Notes: generated from the letters alone by a model not told the origin. Counted from the stretch's first letter, positions 16,516 through 25,605 are shown. The stretch: DNA of 64,000 nt from an uncultured Lachnospiraceae bacterium (GCA_910585605.1 CAJUFL010000011.1:1-64000); one strand, 5' to 3'. Numbers and translations: made by a program.

Positions 16516-17109
16516 ATGAAAAATTTAAATAATATATTTGAAATTGATTGGACACTGCTCAAAAACGATAAACTTTATGACGGTAAAAGCCTTATATGGG
16601 AAGATAATAAATTAACGGAAATCAAGGATAAGCTAGATAAAAATAATATCCATGAAGGCAGATTAGGCGAATTTCCGATTAAAAAAGTCAATATCAGCAT
16701 GGGACTGGATCTATTTTTACCAGTTGTTAAGAAAAACAAAGATTTAATAAATACTCACGATATTATTGACACCCCAAAGCTTTATCAGATGTTATCTGAA
16801 AATAGAATTCTAAAGATAGAGCGATTGGAAAACAACGAATATCACACAAAAATCCTTGAGTATAATAATTTGGAATCTATGCAAAATATTTCTACTACAG
16901 ATAATAAGGAGGCTCTGCAAATATATGAAGGCATATTAAATACTGAAAAATATGGTGCTATGCTGGGCATTATAACTTTTCTACCCGGAACAAAGGATAC
17001 TGCATTCAGCTTTACATATGCAGGAACAGGTAATTATACAGATATAAAAATGGAAAAAGACATTATATTAAAAAGATTAATAAGGAGTATTAAAAAATAT
17101 GATAAATAA
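16516..17109 (+). CDS. Unknown cytosolic protein of the toxin-like cassette (candidate immunity protein)
   Basis: I do not recognise this 197-aa protein. It has no signal peptide or membrane segment, is rich in Lys, Asn and Ile, and alternates predicted strands and helices (NIFEIDWTLLKNDKLYDGKS at the start, AMLGIITFLPG and AFSFTYAGTGNYTDIKM towards the end). The size and composition resemble single-domain immunity proteins. It starts 15 bases after the metalloprotease stop with AAAGGGAC as ribosome binding site, so the two are cotranscribed. It overlaps the start of the lipoprotein gene by 11 bases. An immunity role is inferred from position only. Confidence 0.55.
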   Translation: MKNLNNIFEIDWTLLKNDKLYDGKSLIWEDNKLTEIKDKLDKNNIHEGRLGEFPIKKVNISMGLDLFLPVVKKNKDLINTHDIIDTPKLYQMLSENRILKIERLENNEYHTKILEYNNLESMQNISTTDNKEALQIYEGILNTEKYGAMLGIITFLPGTKDTAFSFTYAGTGNYTDIKMEKDIILKRLIRSIKKYDK

Positions 17110-17557
17110 GAAAAAGACTTTTATCAAATGGGTATTTTTTTTCCTACTTATTTTGATGATCAGCGGATGTCAATCTGATAAAGAAACCAGTTTAAAAAAC
17201 ATAGGAGAATTAAAAAAAATAACAGTAACCTTAAAAGATAAAGCAGATATTACATATACTGTAACAATAGACTTAAAAAAACAAACAAAAACGCTATACA
17301 AATTTACCAAAAATACAGAAGAAACCACAGAAATTTTTCCCGTAAGTGATGACTTTTTACTATTTATTAAAGAAAACCTCTTGACGGAATTAACTAACTC
17401 CTCTAAAAATAACCAGTCCTCGGATACATTACCTGTATTATGGAGAATAGAGATTAGAACAGAAGAAGAAAATTATCATATTAACGGATATGATGAATTT
17501 CCTTCCTATTGGGAGACACTATTAAATTATATGGATATATCTCTTGATTCCCTTTAA
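17099..17557 (+). CDS. Small lipoprotein of the toxin-like cassette
   Basis: A 152-aa protein with a typical lipoprotein signal (basic MINKKKTFIK, hydrophobic core, lipobox MISGC). The mature part of about 125 residues is predicted to be mostly beta strands (ITVTLKDKADITYTVTIDL, VLWRIEIRTEEENYHING). No family is recognised. It would sit on the outside of the membrane, a sensible place for a factor protecting against an extracellular protease, or for one helping export. AAGGAG (17080s) lies 11 bases before the ATG. The gene ends 11 bases before the convergent kinase gene, with no terminator between. Confidence 0.6.
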   Translation: MINKKKTFIKWVFFFLLILMISGCQSDKETSLKNIGELKKITVTLKDKADITYTVTIDLKKQTKTLYKFTKNTEETTEIFPVSDDFLLFIKENLLTELTNSSKNNQSSDTLPVLWRIEIRTEEENYHINGYDEFPSYWETLLNYMDISLDSL

Positions 17558-17568
17558 TTATTTATCCC

Positions 17569-19350
17569 TTACAAAGCTTGCTCTGGCAGAATTACTGTTA
17601 CCTGTGTTCCCTTACCAGGCTCACTCTCTACCTGAATCTCTCCATGATGCATCAGGACAACATGCTTGACAATGGATAATCCAAGACCGGTTCCGCCCGC
17701 TGATCTGGAATGGCTCTTGTCCACCCTGTAAAACCGTTCAAAAATTCTGTCGGTTTCTTCTGCCGGAATACCGATACCGGTATCTTTCACAGAAATAATA
17801 ATTTTATGCGTATCATCTATTTCCTTTTTGTAAAACGCGAGTATAACTGTTCCACCCGCATGATTATATTTAATCCCGTTATCACAAAGATTATATAAAA
17901 CCTCCTCTATCATGGAGGGTATGCCTTCCATCACAACATCCTCTCCTGTAATCTGAACAGATACATTTCCTGTCCTTCCAGAAAGACTTAACCGCTCTAT
18001 CACCTGCTTAGCCAGGTCTTTGAGATTAATTTTTTGTGTATGGCAGGATAGGTGTCCTTCGTCTAATTTAGATAAAAATATAATATCATTTATCAGTTCT
18101 ATCAGTCTGCCTGCTTCTTCATAGATATTTCTTGCAAATCCGGGAATGTCTTCCGTTTTTACTATCCCGTTCATGATGATCTCTGCCACACCCGATATAG
18201 AAGTCAATGGTGTCTTTAATTCATGTGACACATTAGAAGTAAATTCCCTTCGAAGCTGTTCTCTTTTTTCTTTTTCTGTTTCATCCAGAACGATGATAAC
18301 TGCTCCTGCCACCTGTTTTTCCTGTTTATTTCCCATTGATGCCAATATTTCTTCTGTTATCCCATCTTCTTTGGTATCCTCTAACAGAATCGGGTTGGAA
18401 AAAATATGAAAAACTTTACCCCTGGTCTTTCGTATTTTCTGATTTCTCGCACCCTTTAAAGCTTCCTCTAAAGCCTCTTTAAGCACACCACTCCTGTCAA
18501 AATCAGCTGCATGTTTTCCTGTATAATCTATGTCCTTAGAACCCTCAAAAAGTTCTACTACCGCCGGATTATAGGATAACACATTCCCCTTTTTATCCAA
18601 TACAAGAAATCCCTCATTCATATGCTCTGTAAGAGCCTGAAATTTTGCCTGCTGATTCTTAAGATCTTCTATCTGCCGGTCGATCAGAATATTCTGTTTC
18701 CGTATCCTCCTTAGAAGAGGAACGAGTTCCTCGTATTCCTCATCCATTTCACCATACAATAAATCCATATTATTGATAGGTTCTACTATACTTTTTGCTG
18801 CCCGCTTAGACATAAAATAAGATAAAATGATGATCAGAAAAATTAAAAAGGCTGTCGGCTGAAGCATTGCCAGCACAATAGCCAATATTGTGTTATAGGC
18901 ACTGGATATCCGGAGCACCGTACCGTCTGTTAACTCCACTGCGTAATAGAGAGTCTGTTCATCTAATGTACCGGAATACCGCACGGTATACCCTTCTCCG
19001 TTCTCCAGTGCCTTTTTTATCTCTTTTCTGTTTTTATGGTTCTCCATACTTTTTGCATCTACATCTGAATCAAACAATACATCACCTGTTTTATCAATCC
19101 AGGTAATCCGTTTTTTATGTTCACCGGCTCCACTGGTTCTTTGCTTCATAAGCATATATCGGTTAAAATTGATAAGATATTCTTCCCCTGCATAATCAAT
19201 ACCATATGCAATATACTCCGCTTCTGTCTTAAGTTCTGCCTTTATCTGATGTTCAAAATAATCATATAAGATACCCACTATTATTAAATAAGAAACAAAT
19301 AATGTTACCATGGACACCCAGAATGTATTTTTAAATATACGTTTTATCAT
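17569..19350 (-). CDS. PhoR-like sensor histidine kinase
   Basis: A transmembrane kinase (593 aa) and partner of the response regulator at 19401-20081. It has TM1 (about 10-30), an extracytoplasmic domain of about 125 residues, TM2 (about 160-182), a short HAMP-like stretch, a PAS domain (about 235-350, NEGFLVLDKKGNVLSYNPAV), then HisKA with SNVSHELKTPLTS and HATPase with NLCDNGIKYN, DTGIGIP and GGTGLGLSI. The PAS-containing architecture is that of PhoR and WalK-type kinases. The Pho-box-like site at the operon promoter favours PhoR, but no phosphate-transport gene is nearby, so I give no gene symbol. Confidence 0.88.
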   Translation of the reverse strand: MIKRIFKNTFWVSMVTLFVSYLIIVGILYDYFEHQIKAELKTEAEYIAYGIDYAGEEYLINFNRYMLMKQRTSGAGEHKKRITWIDKTGDVLFDSDVDAKSMENHKNRKEIKKALENGEGYTVRYSGTLDEQTLYYAVELTDGTVLRISSAYNTILAIVLAMLQPTAFLIFLIIILSYFMSKRAAKSIVEPINNMDLLYGEMDEEYEELVPLLRRIRKQNILIDRQIEDLKNQQAKFQALTEHMNEGFLVLDKKGNVLSYNPAVVELFEGSKDIDYTGKHAADFDRSGVLKEALEEALKGARNQKIRKTRGKVFHIFSNPILLEDTKEDGITEEILASMGNKQEKQVAGAVIIVLDETEKEKREQLRREFTSNVSHELKTPLTSISGVAEIIMNGIVKTEDIPGFARNIYEEAGRLIELINDIIFLSKLDEGHLSCHTQKINLKDLAKQVIERLSLSGRTGNVSVQITGEDVVMEGIPSMIEEVLYNLCDNGIKYNHAGGTVILAFYKKEIDDTHKIIISVKDTGIGIPAEETDRIFERFYRVDKSHSRSAGGTGLGLSIVKHVVLMHHGEIQVESEPGKGTQVTVILPEQAL

Positions 19351-19400
19351 AGTACCACCTGTTTTTGAAATGATGAAACCATATCAAAATAGTTTCTTTG

Positions 19401-20081
19401 TCATACAGGATTTCCCAGTTTATAACCAAATCCCCTGACTGTTTCGATCAGACTTCCTGCCTCCCCTAGTTTCTGCCTCAACGTCCTTACATGCACATCT
19501 ACCGTCCTGCTTTCTCCATCAAAATCATATCCCCATATCGACTGCAATAACTGGTCTCTGGAAAATACCGTTCCCTGATTCTGAATCAATAAAGATAACA
19601 GTTCAAATTCTTTGTAAGTAAGAGTCCCAATTTCTTTCCCTCTGACTTTTACGATATGCTTGGAAATACATACATAAAGCATTGCCACTGTATAAATATC
19701 TCCTTTTTCTTCCTCCTGACTGCTTCTTCTTAATAATGCCCGGATTCTGGATATCAATTCCATCATGCTGAATGGTTTTGCTACATAATCATCTGCGCCC
19801 GAATCCAGTCCCAGTACCTTATCGTATTCTGTTCCCTTTGCTGTCAGCAAGATAACAGGCAGCCGCTTTGTATCGTTACAGCTCCTAAGCTTTCTTAAAA
19901 TCTCCATTCCGTCTTCTTCCGGAAGCATAATGTCCAACAATAACAAATCCGGTATCTGTTCCTCCATCCCTTTCCAGAATGCACCGGGATATTCAAAGCC
20001 TTCTGCTTCAAACCCTGTATTTTTCAATGTATATAATACAAAATTCCTAATACTGTCATCATCCTCTAATAAATATATCAT
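19401..20081 (-). CDS. PhoB/PhoP-like response regulator
   Basis: An OmpR-class regulator (227 aa). The receiver domain has LLEDDDS, the phospho-Asp in LLLLDIMLPEEDG, and the Thr and Lys in LLTAKG and AKPFSM. The winged helix ends TVRGFGYKLG. The start is set at the ATG at 20081, seven bases after AGGAG; an upstream ATG at 20138 would add 19 residues not seen in the family. The kinase gene follows after 50 bases. A TTTAAC direct repeat with 11-base period upstream suggests autoregulation by a PhoP-like protein. Confidence 0.9.
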   Translation of the reverse strand: MIYLLEDDDSIRNFVLYTLKNTGFEAEGFEYPGAFWKGMEEQIPDLLLLDIMLPEEDGMEILRKLRSCNDTKRLPVILLTAKGTEYDKVLGLDSGADDYVAKPFSMMELISRIRALLRRSSQEEEKGDIYTVAMLYVCISKHIVKVRGKEIGTLTYKEFELLSLLIQNQGTVFSRDQLLQSIWGYDFDGESRTVDVHVRTLRQKLGEAGSLIETVRGFGYKLGNPV

Positions 20082-20169
20082 ACAGTCTCTCCTACTATTT
20101 ACCTGATTATGCAGAATAATTTTATCTGCCATGTACAAAACCCAGATATTTTCATCATAAGCATATTGT

Positions 20170-20220
20170 ATAATACTGGAAAGTATATTACAAACAATAG
20201 ATTGTTAAATATACGTTAAA
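20170..20220 (-). promoter_or_regulatory. Promoter with Pho-box-like direct repeat before the two-component operon
   Basis: Minus strand: TTTAAC (20220-20215), five bases, TTTAAC (20209-20204), then TTGTTT (20197-20192), 16 bases, TATTAT (20175-20170). Tandem TTAACA-like hexamers spaced by five bases just upstream of the -35 are how PhoP boxes look in Bacillus. The rest of the 347-base gap 20082-20427 holds only a hairpin near the nadC end. Confidence 0.6.
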
Positions 20221-20332
20221 TCATCTTTTATTTTTAATGTTTTTATAATTTCAGATATGAGCCTTACTGAAATTACCGACCTGCGTACAGCCGCCATATA
20301 TAGATAAGCTTATACCTTCTGTGCACAATAAC

Positions 20333-20367
20333 AAGCGGTAAAATCCGCCTAAAAGATTTTACCGCTT
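20333..20367. terminator. Hairpin after nadC (probable terminator, no T run)
   Basis: AAGCGGTAAAATC (20333-20345) pairs perfectly with GATTTTACCGCTT (20355-20367) over a nine-base loop. It is the only strong structure beyond the nadC stop. No U tract follows in either direction, so termination efficiency is uncertain. Confidence 0.5.
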
Positions 20368-20427
20368 TCCTATATCCTCTTCCACCCTCCGTAAAAGTGA
20401 ATACTATATACCATTTACTGTCTGTTC

Positions 20428-21279
20428 TCAGGATAATTTATGCAGGTTTTTAAGTGATAGATCAAGAATAGGGGCTGAATGCGTCAGTGCACCGGAAGAA
20501 ACATAATCCACCCCGATATCAATCAAATCCGCTGCATTTTCCTTCGTCACATTCCCGGAACACTCTGTCTCTGCTCTGCCATTAATCATCCGAACTGCCT
20601 CTTTCATGGTTTCTTTATCCATATTATCTAACATGATAATGTCAGCACCTGCTTCTACCGCCTCCCTCACCATATCAAGATTTTCAACCTCTACTTCTAT
20701 CTTGTGCACAAACGGAGCATATTCTTTTGCCATCTTAACTGCCTTTGCAACACCTCCTGCTGCTCCGATATGATTGTCCTTTAACAAAATACCATCGGAC
20801 AGGTTGAAGCGATGATTATAACCGCCACCTACTTTCACTGCATATTTTTCAAATATACGCATATTGGGTGTGGTCTTTCTTGTATCTAAAAGCTTTGTCT
20901 TACTTCCCTCAAACAATATAGCAATAGAACGGGTATAGGTAGCAATCCCACTCATTCTCTGTAAATAATTAAGCGCTGTTCGCTCTCCCTCTAACAAAAC
21001 ACGGATATCTCCCCGTATCTGTCCCAAATGCTGTCCATTTTTTATTTGGTCTCCGTCCTGTACCTGCATTTTAAAAACCGTATTCTCATCCAACAATGTA
21101 AATACCCGCTGAAACACTTCCAATCCTGCTAACACACCATCCTGCTTACATATCAGATCCACTTCCCCTAACTGATAGGAACGCATAACCGAATTTGTGG
21201 TAATATCCTCGCTGGTAATATCTTCCCTTAATGCCTGCAAAATAAGATGATCTACATTTAAATCCATTAACTCTCTCAT
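20428..21279 (-). CDS. nadC: Nicotinate-nucleotide pyrophosphorylase (carboxylating)
   Basis: NadC converts quinolinate and PRPP to nicotinate mononucleotide, the last step of de novo pyridine ring synthesis. The protein (283 aa) has GERTALNYLQRMSGIAT, LDTRKTTPNMR and VGGGYNHRFNLSDGILLKDNH, all typical quinolinate phosphoribosyltransferase motifs. A C-terminal barrel follows (KIEVEVENLD, ADIIMLDNM, DYVSSGALTHSA). Its ATG overlaps the nadB stop (ATGA), so the two are translationally coupled. It is the last gene of the nadA-nadB-nadC set. Confidence 0.95.
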   Translation of the reverse strand: MRELMDLNVDHLILQALREDITSEDITTNSVMRSYQLGEVDLICKQDGVLAGLEVFQRVFTLLDENTVFKMQVQDGDQIKNGQHLGQIRGDIRVLLEGERTALNYLQRMSGIATYTRSIAILFEGSKTKLLDTRKTTPNMRIFEKYAVKVGGGYNHRFNLSDGILLKDNHIGAAGGVAKAVKMAKEYAPFVHKIEVEVENLDMVREAVEAGADIIMLDNMDKETMKEAVRMINGRAETECSGNVTKENAADLIDIGVDYVSSGALTHSAPILDLSLKNLHKLS

Positions 21280-22598
21280 GTATTCTTTTCCTCTCTGCCT
21301 TTTCGTGCTTCCTCTATTTTTTCTTTCACCCGGTTATGGTATTCTTGTGAATATTCCTGATATGGTTTATGGAGAACTTGACCATTTTCCATTTTCTTCT
21401 CAAAATAACTTCCGTATTCTTCCCACCTAACCGGTTCATATTGTTTTCCAATCTTACAAGCCGCCCTTTTTGCCCAGACAAGACTTTCCAATAATGAATT
21501 ACTCGCCAGACGGTTTGCACCATGCACCCCATTACATGCCGTCTCTCCGGCAGCAAATAACCGCTCCATCGACGTCCTGCCATCAGCATCTACCTTTACA
21601 CCTCCCATAAAATAGTGCTGTGCTGGAACGACCGGAACAGGCTCCTTTGTAATATCATAACCCTCTTCCATGCACCGTTTATATATGTTTGGAAATCTTT
21701 TGATAATATCCTGTGCCGGCATATTTCCCAGAGAAAGAAGCACATGATCCGTACCATCCTTCTCCATCTGTTCTTTAATCCGTTTTGTCAGTATATCCCT
21801 TGGAAGCAATTCATCTACAAACCGTTCCCCATTCTTATCCAGCAAAACAGCACCTTCTCCCCTGACAGATTCTGAAATCAGAAATCTTTTTCCCGGCTTT
21901 TTAGAATACAACGTTGTAGGATGAATCTGTACATAATCCACATTTAATAAATCAATCTCATGATTTAAAGAAATTGCCAATGCATCTCCGGTCAAATGTC
22001 TGAAATTAGTAGAATGCTTATACAATCCGCCAATCCCACCACAGGTCCATACAGTATAATCACTAAATATCTCTGTAACGGTTCCGTCTTCTAACTCTGC
22101 CACAATACCATAACAGATATTTTCTTTTTCCAATATATCTATCATAGTCGTATGGGAAAATATTGTAATATTCGGACGTTTTTGTACCTGCATGAGCAGC
22201 TTCTCCGTAATCTCTTTTCCTGTCAGATCCTCATGATATAAAATTCTAGAGGCTGTATGCCCTCCTTCTCTCGTAAACAGAAACTCTCCATACTTTCTCT
22301 CAAAATCTACGCCAAAATCTACTAATTCTCTTATAATGTCCTGAGAAGACCGAATCATAATCTCAACAGATTCCCTGTTATTCTCATAATGTCCTGCCCG
22401 TATGGTATCTTCAAAATAAACAGCATAATCATCTTCATTTTTCAACACGCATATGCCGCCCTGGGCAAGATAAGAATCACTTTCTTCCAAATCTGCTTTT
22501 GTGATCATCACAATCTGTTTATCTTCAGGTAAATGCAGTGCCGCAAACAATCCTGCTACACCAGTTCCCACAATCATAATATCATATTGTTTTTTCAT
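21276..22598 (-). CDS. nadB: L-aspartate oxidase
   Basis: NadB oxidises aspartate to iminoaspartate with FAD, feeding NadA. The protein (440 aa) starts MKKQYDIMIVGTGVAGLFAA, a Rossmann FAD site. It has SYLAQGGICV, GGHTASRILY (active-site region), AQHYFMGGVKVDADGRTS and GVHGANRLASNSLLE, all standard for the succinate dehydrogenase/aspartate oxidase flavoproteins. The open frame reaches back to 22691, but the ATG at 22598 follows AGAGGA and gives the conserved N-terminus, leaving a 38-base gap after nadA. Confidence 0.94.
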   Translation of the reverse strand: MKKQYDIMIVGTGVAGLFAALHLPEDKQIVMITKADLEESDSYLAQGGICVLKNEDDYAVYFEDTIRAGHYENNRESVEIMIRSSQDIIRELVDFGVDFERKYGEFLFTREGGHTASRILYHEDLTGKEITEKLLMQVQKRPNITIFSHTTMIDILEKENICYGIVAELEDGTVTEIFSDYTVWTCGGIGGLYKHSTNFRHLTGDALAISLNHEIDLLNVDYVQIHPTTLYSKKPGKRFLISESVRGEGAVLLDKNGERFVDELLPRDILTKRIKEQMEKDGTDHVLLSLGNMPAQDIIKRFPNIYKRCMEEGYDITKEPVPVVPAQHYFMGGVKVDADGRTSMERLFAAGETACNGVHGANRLASNSLLESLVWAKRAACKIGKQYEPVRWEEYGSYFEKKMENGQVLHKPYQEYSQEYHNRVKEKIEEARKGREEKNT

Positions 22599-22636
22599 CT
22601 TAAGTCCTCTTAATACACATAATCCTCCGCAAAGAA

Positions 22637-23545
22637 TTACCTGTTTCCTAACTCCAGCATGCGATTTAGTGAATGATTTGCCCCCTTGCACACCTCATCA
22701 CTTACATTCACCTCATAGTCCGTATCCTGCAATGCTTTCAGCACCTTATCCACTGTAATCTTCTTCATATCCTCACAAATCATATGTCCGCCTGCTGGAT
22801 AAAACATTTTATCAGGATTCTTTTTCTTCAGTTCGTAAAAAACACCCTTTTCCGTACCGATAATGAACTCTTTGTTATCGGAAGCGGTTGCATACTCAAT
22901 AATGCCACTGGTAGAACCTATGTAATCTGCCAGGGCAAGTACATTGCTCTGACATTCTGGATGTACCAGAAATTCTGCCTCAGGATATCTTCTCTTTTCT
23001 TCAGTTACTTCCTCCACCGTCAATTGATGATGAATTGGACAAAATCCGTCATTAAAGATAAATTTCTTTTCGGGCACCTGTCCTGCTACATATCTGCCAA
23101 GATTCCCGTCCGGAATAAAAAATATATTCTTGTTTGGCAATGCTTTAACAATCTTTACTGCATTTGCAGAAGTAACACAAACATCTGCATGTACTTTTAA
23201 CTCTGCTGTAGAATTGATATAACAAACCACTGCTACATCCTCATACTGTGCCCTGATCTGTTTAATCTTATCTACTGCCGCCATATGTGCCATCGGACAA
23301 TCAGCCGTTTCATCCGGCATGATAACTGTTTTTTCGGGATTCAAAATCTTAGCACTTTCTCCCATAAAAGAAACACCGCAAAACACGACCATATCTGCTT
23401 CAAGATCTACCGCCACCTTGCTAAGATAAAAGGAATCTCCAATATAATCTGCAATTTCCTGTACTTCATCAGGTACATAGTAATGTGCTAAAATCACCGC
23501 ATTCTTTTCTTTTTTTAATTCTAAAATCCTGGCCTTTTTATCCAT
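22637..23545 (-). CDS. nadA: Quinolinate synthase
   Basis: NadA condenses iminoaspartate with dihydroxyacetone phosphate to quinolinate using a 4Fe-4S cluster. The protein (302 aa) shows AVILAHYYVPDEVQEIADYI, VFCGVSFMGESAKIL (first cluster Cys), VTSANAVKIV, LVHPECQSNV (second Cys) and a third Cys in MICEDMKK near the C-terminus. It is the short form without extra domains. It opens the nad genes. A short inverted repeat lies in the 66-base gap after the 83-aa gene. Confidence 0.95.
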   Translation of the reverse strand: MDKKARILELKKEKNAVILAHYYVPDEVQEIADYIGDSFYLSKVAVDLEADMVVFCGVSFMGESAKILNPEKTVIMPDETADCPMAHMAAVDKIKQIRAQYEDVAVVCYINSTAELKVHADVCVTSANAVKIVKALPNKNIFFIPDGNLGRYVAGQVPEKKFIFNDGFCPIHHQLTVEEVTEEKRRYPEAEFLVHPECQSNVLALADYIGSTSGIIEYATASDNKEFIIGTEKGVFYELKKKNPDKMFYPAGGHMICEDMKKITVDKVLKALQDTDYEVNVSDEVCKGANHSLNRMLELGNR

Positions 23546-23586
23546 ATAATCTCCTATTTCCTGCCATAAACAGAAAATCTTGTATT

Positions 23587-23609
23587 ATTTTATCTCATAG
23601 TGATAAAAT
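23587..23609. promoter_or_regulatory. Inverted repeat upstream of nadA
   Basis: ATTTTATC (23587-23594) and GATAAAAT (23602-23609) form a perfect 8-bp inverted repeat with seven bases between. It could be an operator for a NAD-responsive repressor of the NiaR type; the sequence alone does not identify the protein. Confidence 0.35.
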
Positions 23610-23611
23610 CC

Positions 23612-23863
23612 TTAATCTTCCTGTTCTGACATATCCAGATCCATACCGGTGTCATTAAAATTATCATAGAGAACCTGACCCATGTTAAAGTCATAGGCAT
23701 CTACATTTCCGTATACCTTACGGACTTCTTCTTCCAGTTCTTCTTTAATTGGCATAAGAGTCTCAACCGGAACATCAAGCATCATGGAAACCTCTTCCAC
23801 ATCGATCTTTCCTTTTAACATCCTCTTTGCCGCATCCAATTTTGCCTTATCAGTGTTATTCAT
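23612..23863 (-). CDS. Small acidic protein of unknown function downstream of argH
   Basis: An 83-aa acidic protein I cannot name. It begins MNNTDKAKLDAAKRMLKGKI and continues VEEVSMMLDVPVETLMPI, which looks like a small helix-turn-helix-like fold (residues about 5-45). The tail is acidic (TGMDLDMSEQED). The ATG at 23863 is one base after the argH stop, with AGAGGTG inside argH, so translation is coupled. A GTG at 23872 would fall within the ribosome binding site. The position between argH and nadA suggests a conserved operon member. A regulatory role is possible but not shown. Confidence 0.65.
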   Translation of the reverse strand: MNNTDKAKLDAAKRMLKGKIDVEEVSMMLDVPVETLMPIKEELEEEVRKVYGNVDAYDFNMGQVLYDNFNDTGMDLDMSEQED

Positions 23864-23864
23864 G

Positions 23865-25256
23865 TCAAACACCTCTTTCTATATGATCTAACCATTCTTC
23901 ATTCATTGCGATCACCTGTTCCATAGATGCCCTGCCCGGTGCTCCGATGGTTTCCCTTTTCTCCACACAGGTTTTTAAACTGATAGCATCATAGATATCC
24001 TCTTCAAATACCGGGGAAATCCTTTTATATTCCTCTATCGTCATGTCATCCAGCGAAATCCTTTTTTCAATACAGTATAACACCAGCTGTCCGACAATAC
24101 CGTGTGCATCTCTAAATGGAACCCCGTGATTCACAAGATAATCTGCTGCATCAGTAGCATTGGTAAACCCGTTTTTGGCACTACACTCCATTACATCTTT
24201 ATTAACTGTCATTGTTTTGATCATGCCTGTAAACAGGGCAAGACATCCTTTTACAGTATCAATGGCATCAAAGGTAAATTCCTTATCCTCCTGCATGTCC
24301 TTATTATAAGCAAGGGGAATCCCCTTCATAGTAGTGAGAATCTGCATCAAGGCACCATAAACACGCCCTGTTTTCCCCCTTACCAATTCTGCAATATCCG
24401 GATTCTTCTTCTGTGGCATAATGGAACTACCAGTACTATAGGCATCATCTAATTCCACAAAACGGTATTCGTTGGAATTCCATATGATAATCTCTTCCGA
24501 AAACCGGCTTAAATGCATCATGATCGTAGACATTGCACCAAGCAGTTCAATCACATAATCTCTATCGGAAACTGAATCCATACTGTTAAGTGTCGGTCCT
24601 TTAAATCCTAATAATTCGGCTGTCATATTCCGGTCAAGGGGATATGTTGTTCCCGCAAGTGCCCCAGACCCCAGCGGACAGTAATTCATCCTGTCATAAA
24701 TATCACAGAGCCTGCCATAGTCCCTTTTAAACATCTCCATATATGCACCAAAATGATGTGCCAGGGTAATCGGCTGGGCTTTCTGCAAATGGGTAAATCC
24801 TGGCATAAAAGTATCCACATGCTCTTTCATCAAATTCTGAAGCACCAAAAGTAAATCCTTCACCAAACCCTTTAGATTCACGATTTCCTTTCTTGTATAA
24901 AGCTTCATATCAAGTGCTACCTGGTCATTTCTGGAACGCCCCGTATGAAGTTTCTTTCCGGCATCGCCAATGCGTTCAATCAGATTAGCTTCTACAAAAC
25001 TATGAATATCCTCATATTCCGAAGAAATCTCCAATTCCCCGCTCTCTACATCAGCAAGGATTCCCTCAATTCCTTTTAGGATCTTGTCCCTTTCTTCCTC
25101 GGTAATAATCCCCGATGCAGCAAGCATCTTTACATGTGCCATACTGCCTTCCATATCCTCCCTGTAAAACTTCTGGTCAAATGATATGGAAGCGTTAAAA
25201 TTGTATACTAACTGATCCGTTTCTTTTGTAAAACGGCCGCCCCAAAGCTGTGCCAT
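23865..25256 (-). CDS. argH: Argininosuccinate lyase
   Basis: ArgH splits argininosuccinate into arginine and fumarate. The protein (463 aa) starts AQLWGGRFTKETD as usual and carries TGRSRNDQVALDMKLY, LQKAQPITLAHH and the fumarase/aspartase signature GSSIMPQKKNPD with the catalytic Ser. I choose the ATG at 25256 (seven bases from AAGAGGA) over the ATG at 25262, which touches that site. The small 83-aa gene and nadABC follow on the same strand. Confidence 0.95.
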   Translation of the reverse strand: MAQLWGGRFTKETDQLVYNFNASISFDQKFYREDMEGSMAHVKMLAASGIITEEERDKILKGIEGILADVESGELEISSEYEDIHSFVEANLIERIGDAGKKLHTGRSRNDQVALDMKLYTRKEIVNLKGLVKDLLLVLQNLMKEHVDTFMPGFTHLQKAQPITLAHHFGAYMEMFKRDYGRLCDIYDRMNYCPLGSGALAGTTYPLDRNMTAELLGFKGPTLNSMDSVSDRDYVIELLGAMSTIMMHLSRFSEEIIIWNSNEYRFVELDDAYSTGSSIMPQKKNPDIAELVRGKTGRVYGALMQILTTMKGIPLAYNKDMQEDKEFTFDAIDTVKGCLALFTGMIKTMTVNKDVMECSAKNGFTNATDAADYLVNHGVPFRDAHGIVGQLVLYCIEKRISLDDMTIEEYKRISPVFEEDIYDAISLKTCVEKRETIGAPGRASMEQVIAMNEEWLDHIERGV

Positions 25257-25605
25257 AAACATATCCTCTTTTCTTAATATTTAAAAAGTATCCTCTTTCC
25301 AAAAAGTAAAAACGATGAGAAATACGCTTTGTGAATTTCTCACGTTCGCGGACGGCACCAAATCGGAATGCAGGCATTCCAGCTTAACTTATGCCTTCCA
25401 CACAAATCAAATGGAACAGGAATGGAAATTCTTTTTCCATATCCAAACACACTTCTTTCATTCTACAACAATTTAATATGAGTGGCAAGTGCTATTCCAC
25501 TTCGATTTAAAAATCCTGTTTCAGCCCGACTTATATATCCAGTGCTAATATGAAAAAATTATCCTTATGCCAAAGACTATGTTTTGGATGATATATTTTC
25601 CGTAA
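25257..25605. other. Gene-free leader region of argH with two hairpins
   Basis: This 350-base stretch holds no convincing gene. It has two compact inverted repeats. The first is TGAGAAAT (25316-25323) with ATTTCTCA (25335-25342). The second is GGAATGC (25365-25371) with GCATTCC (25374-25380), a two-base loop. The segment 25315-25380 reads on the minus strand as a short open frame of the kind often mis-annotated from dispersed intergenic repeats. I suspect a repeat element or an argH leader structure, without proof. Confidence 0.35.
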
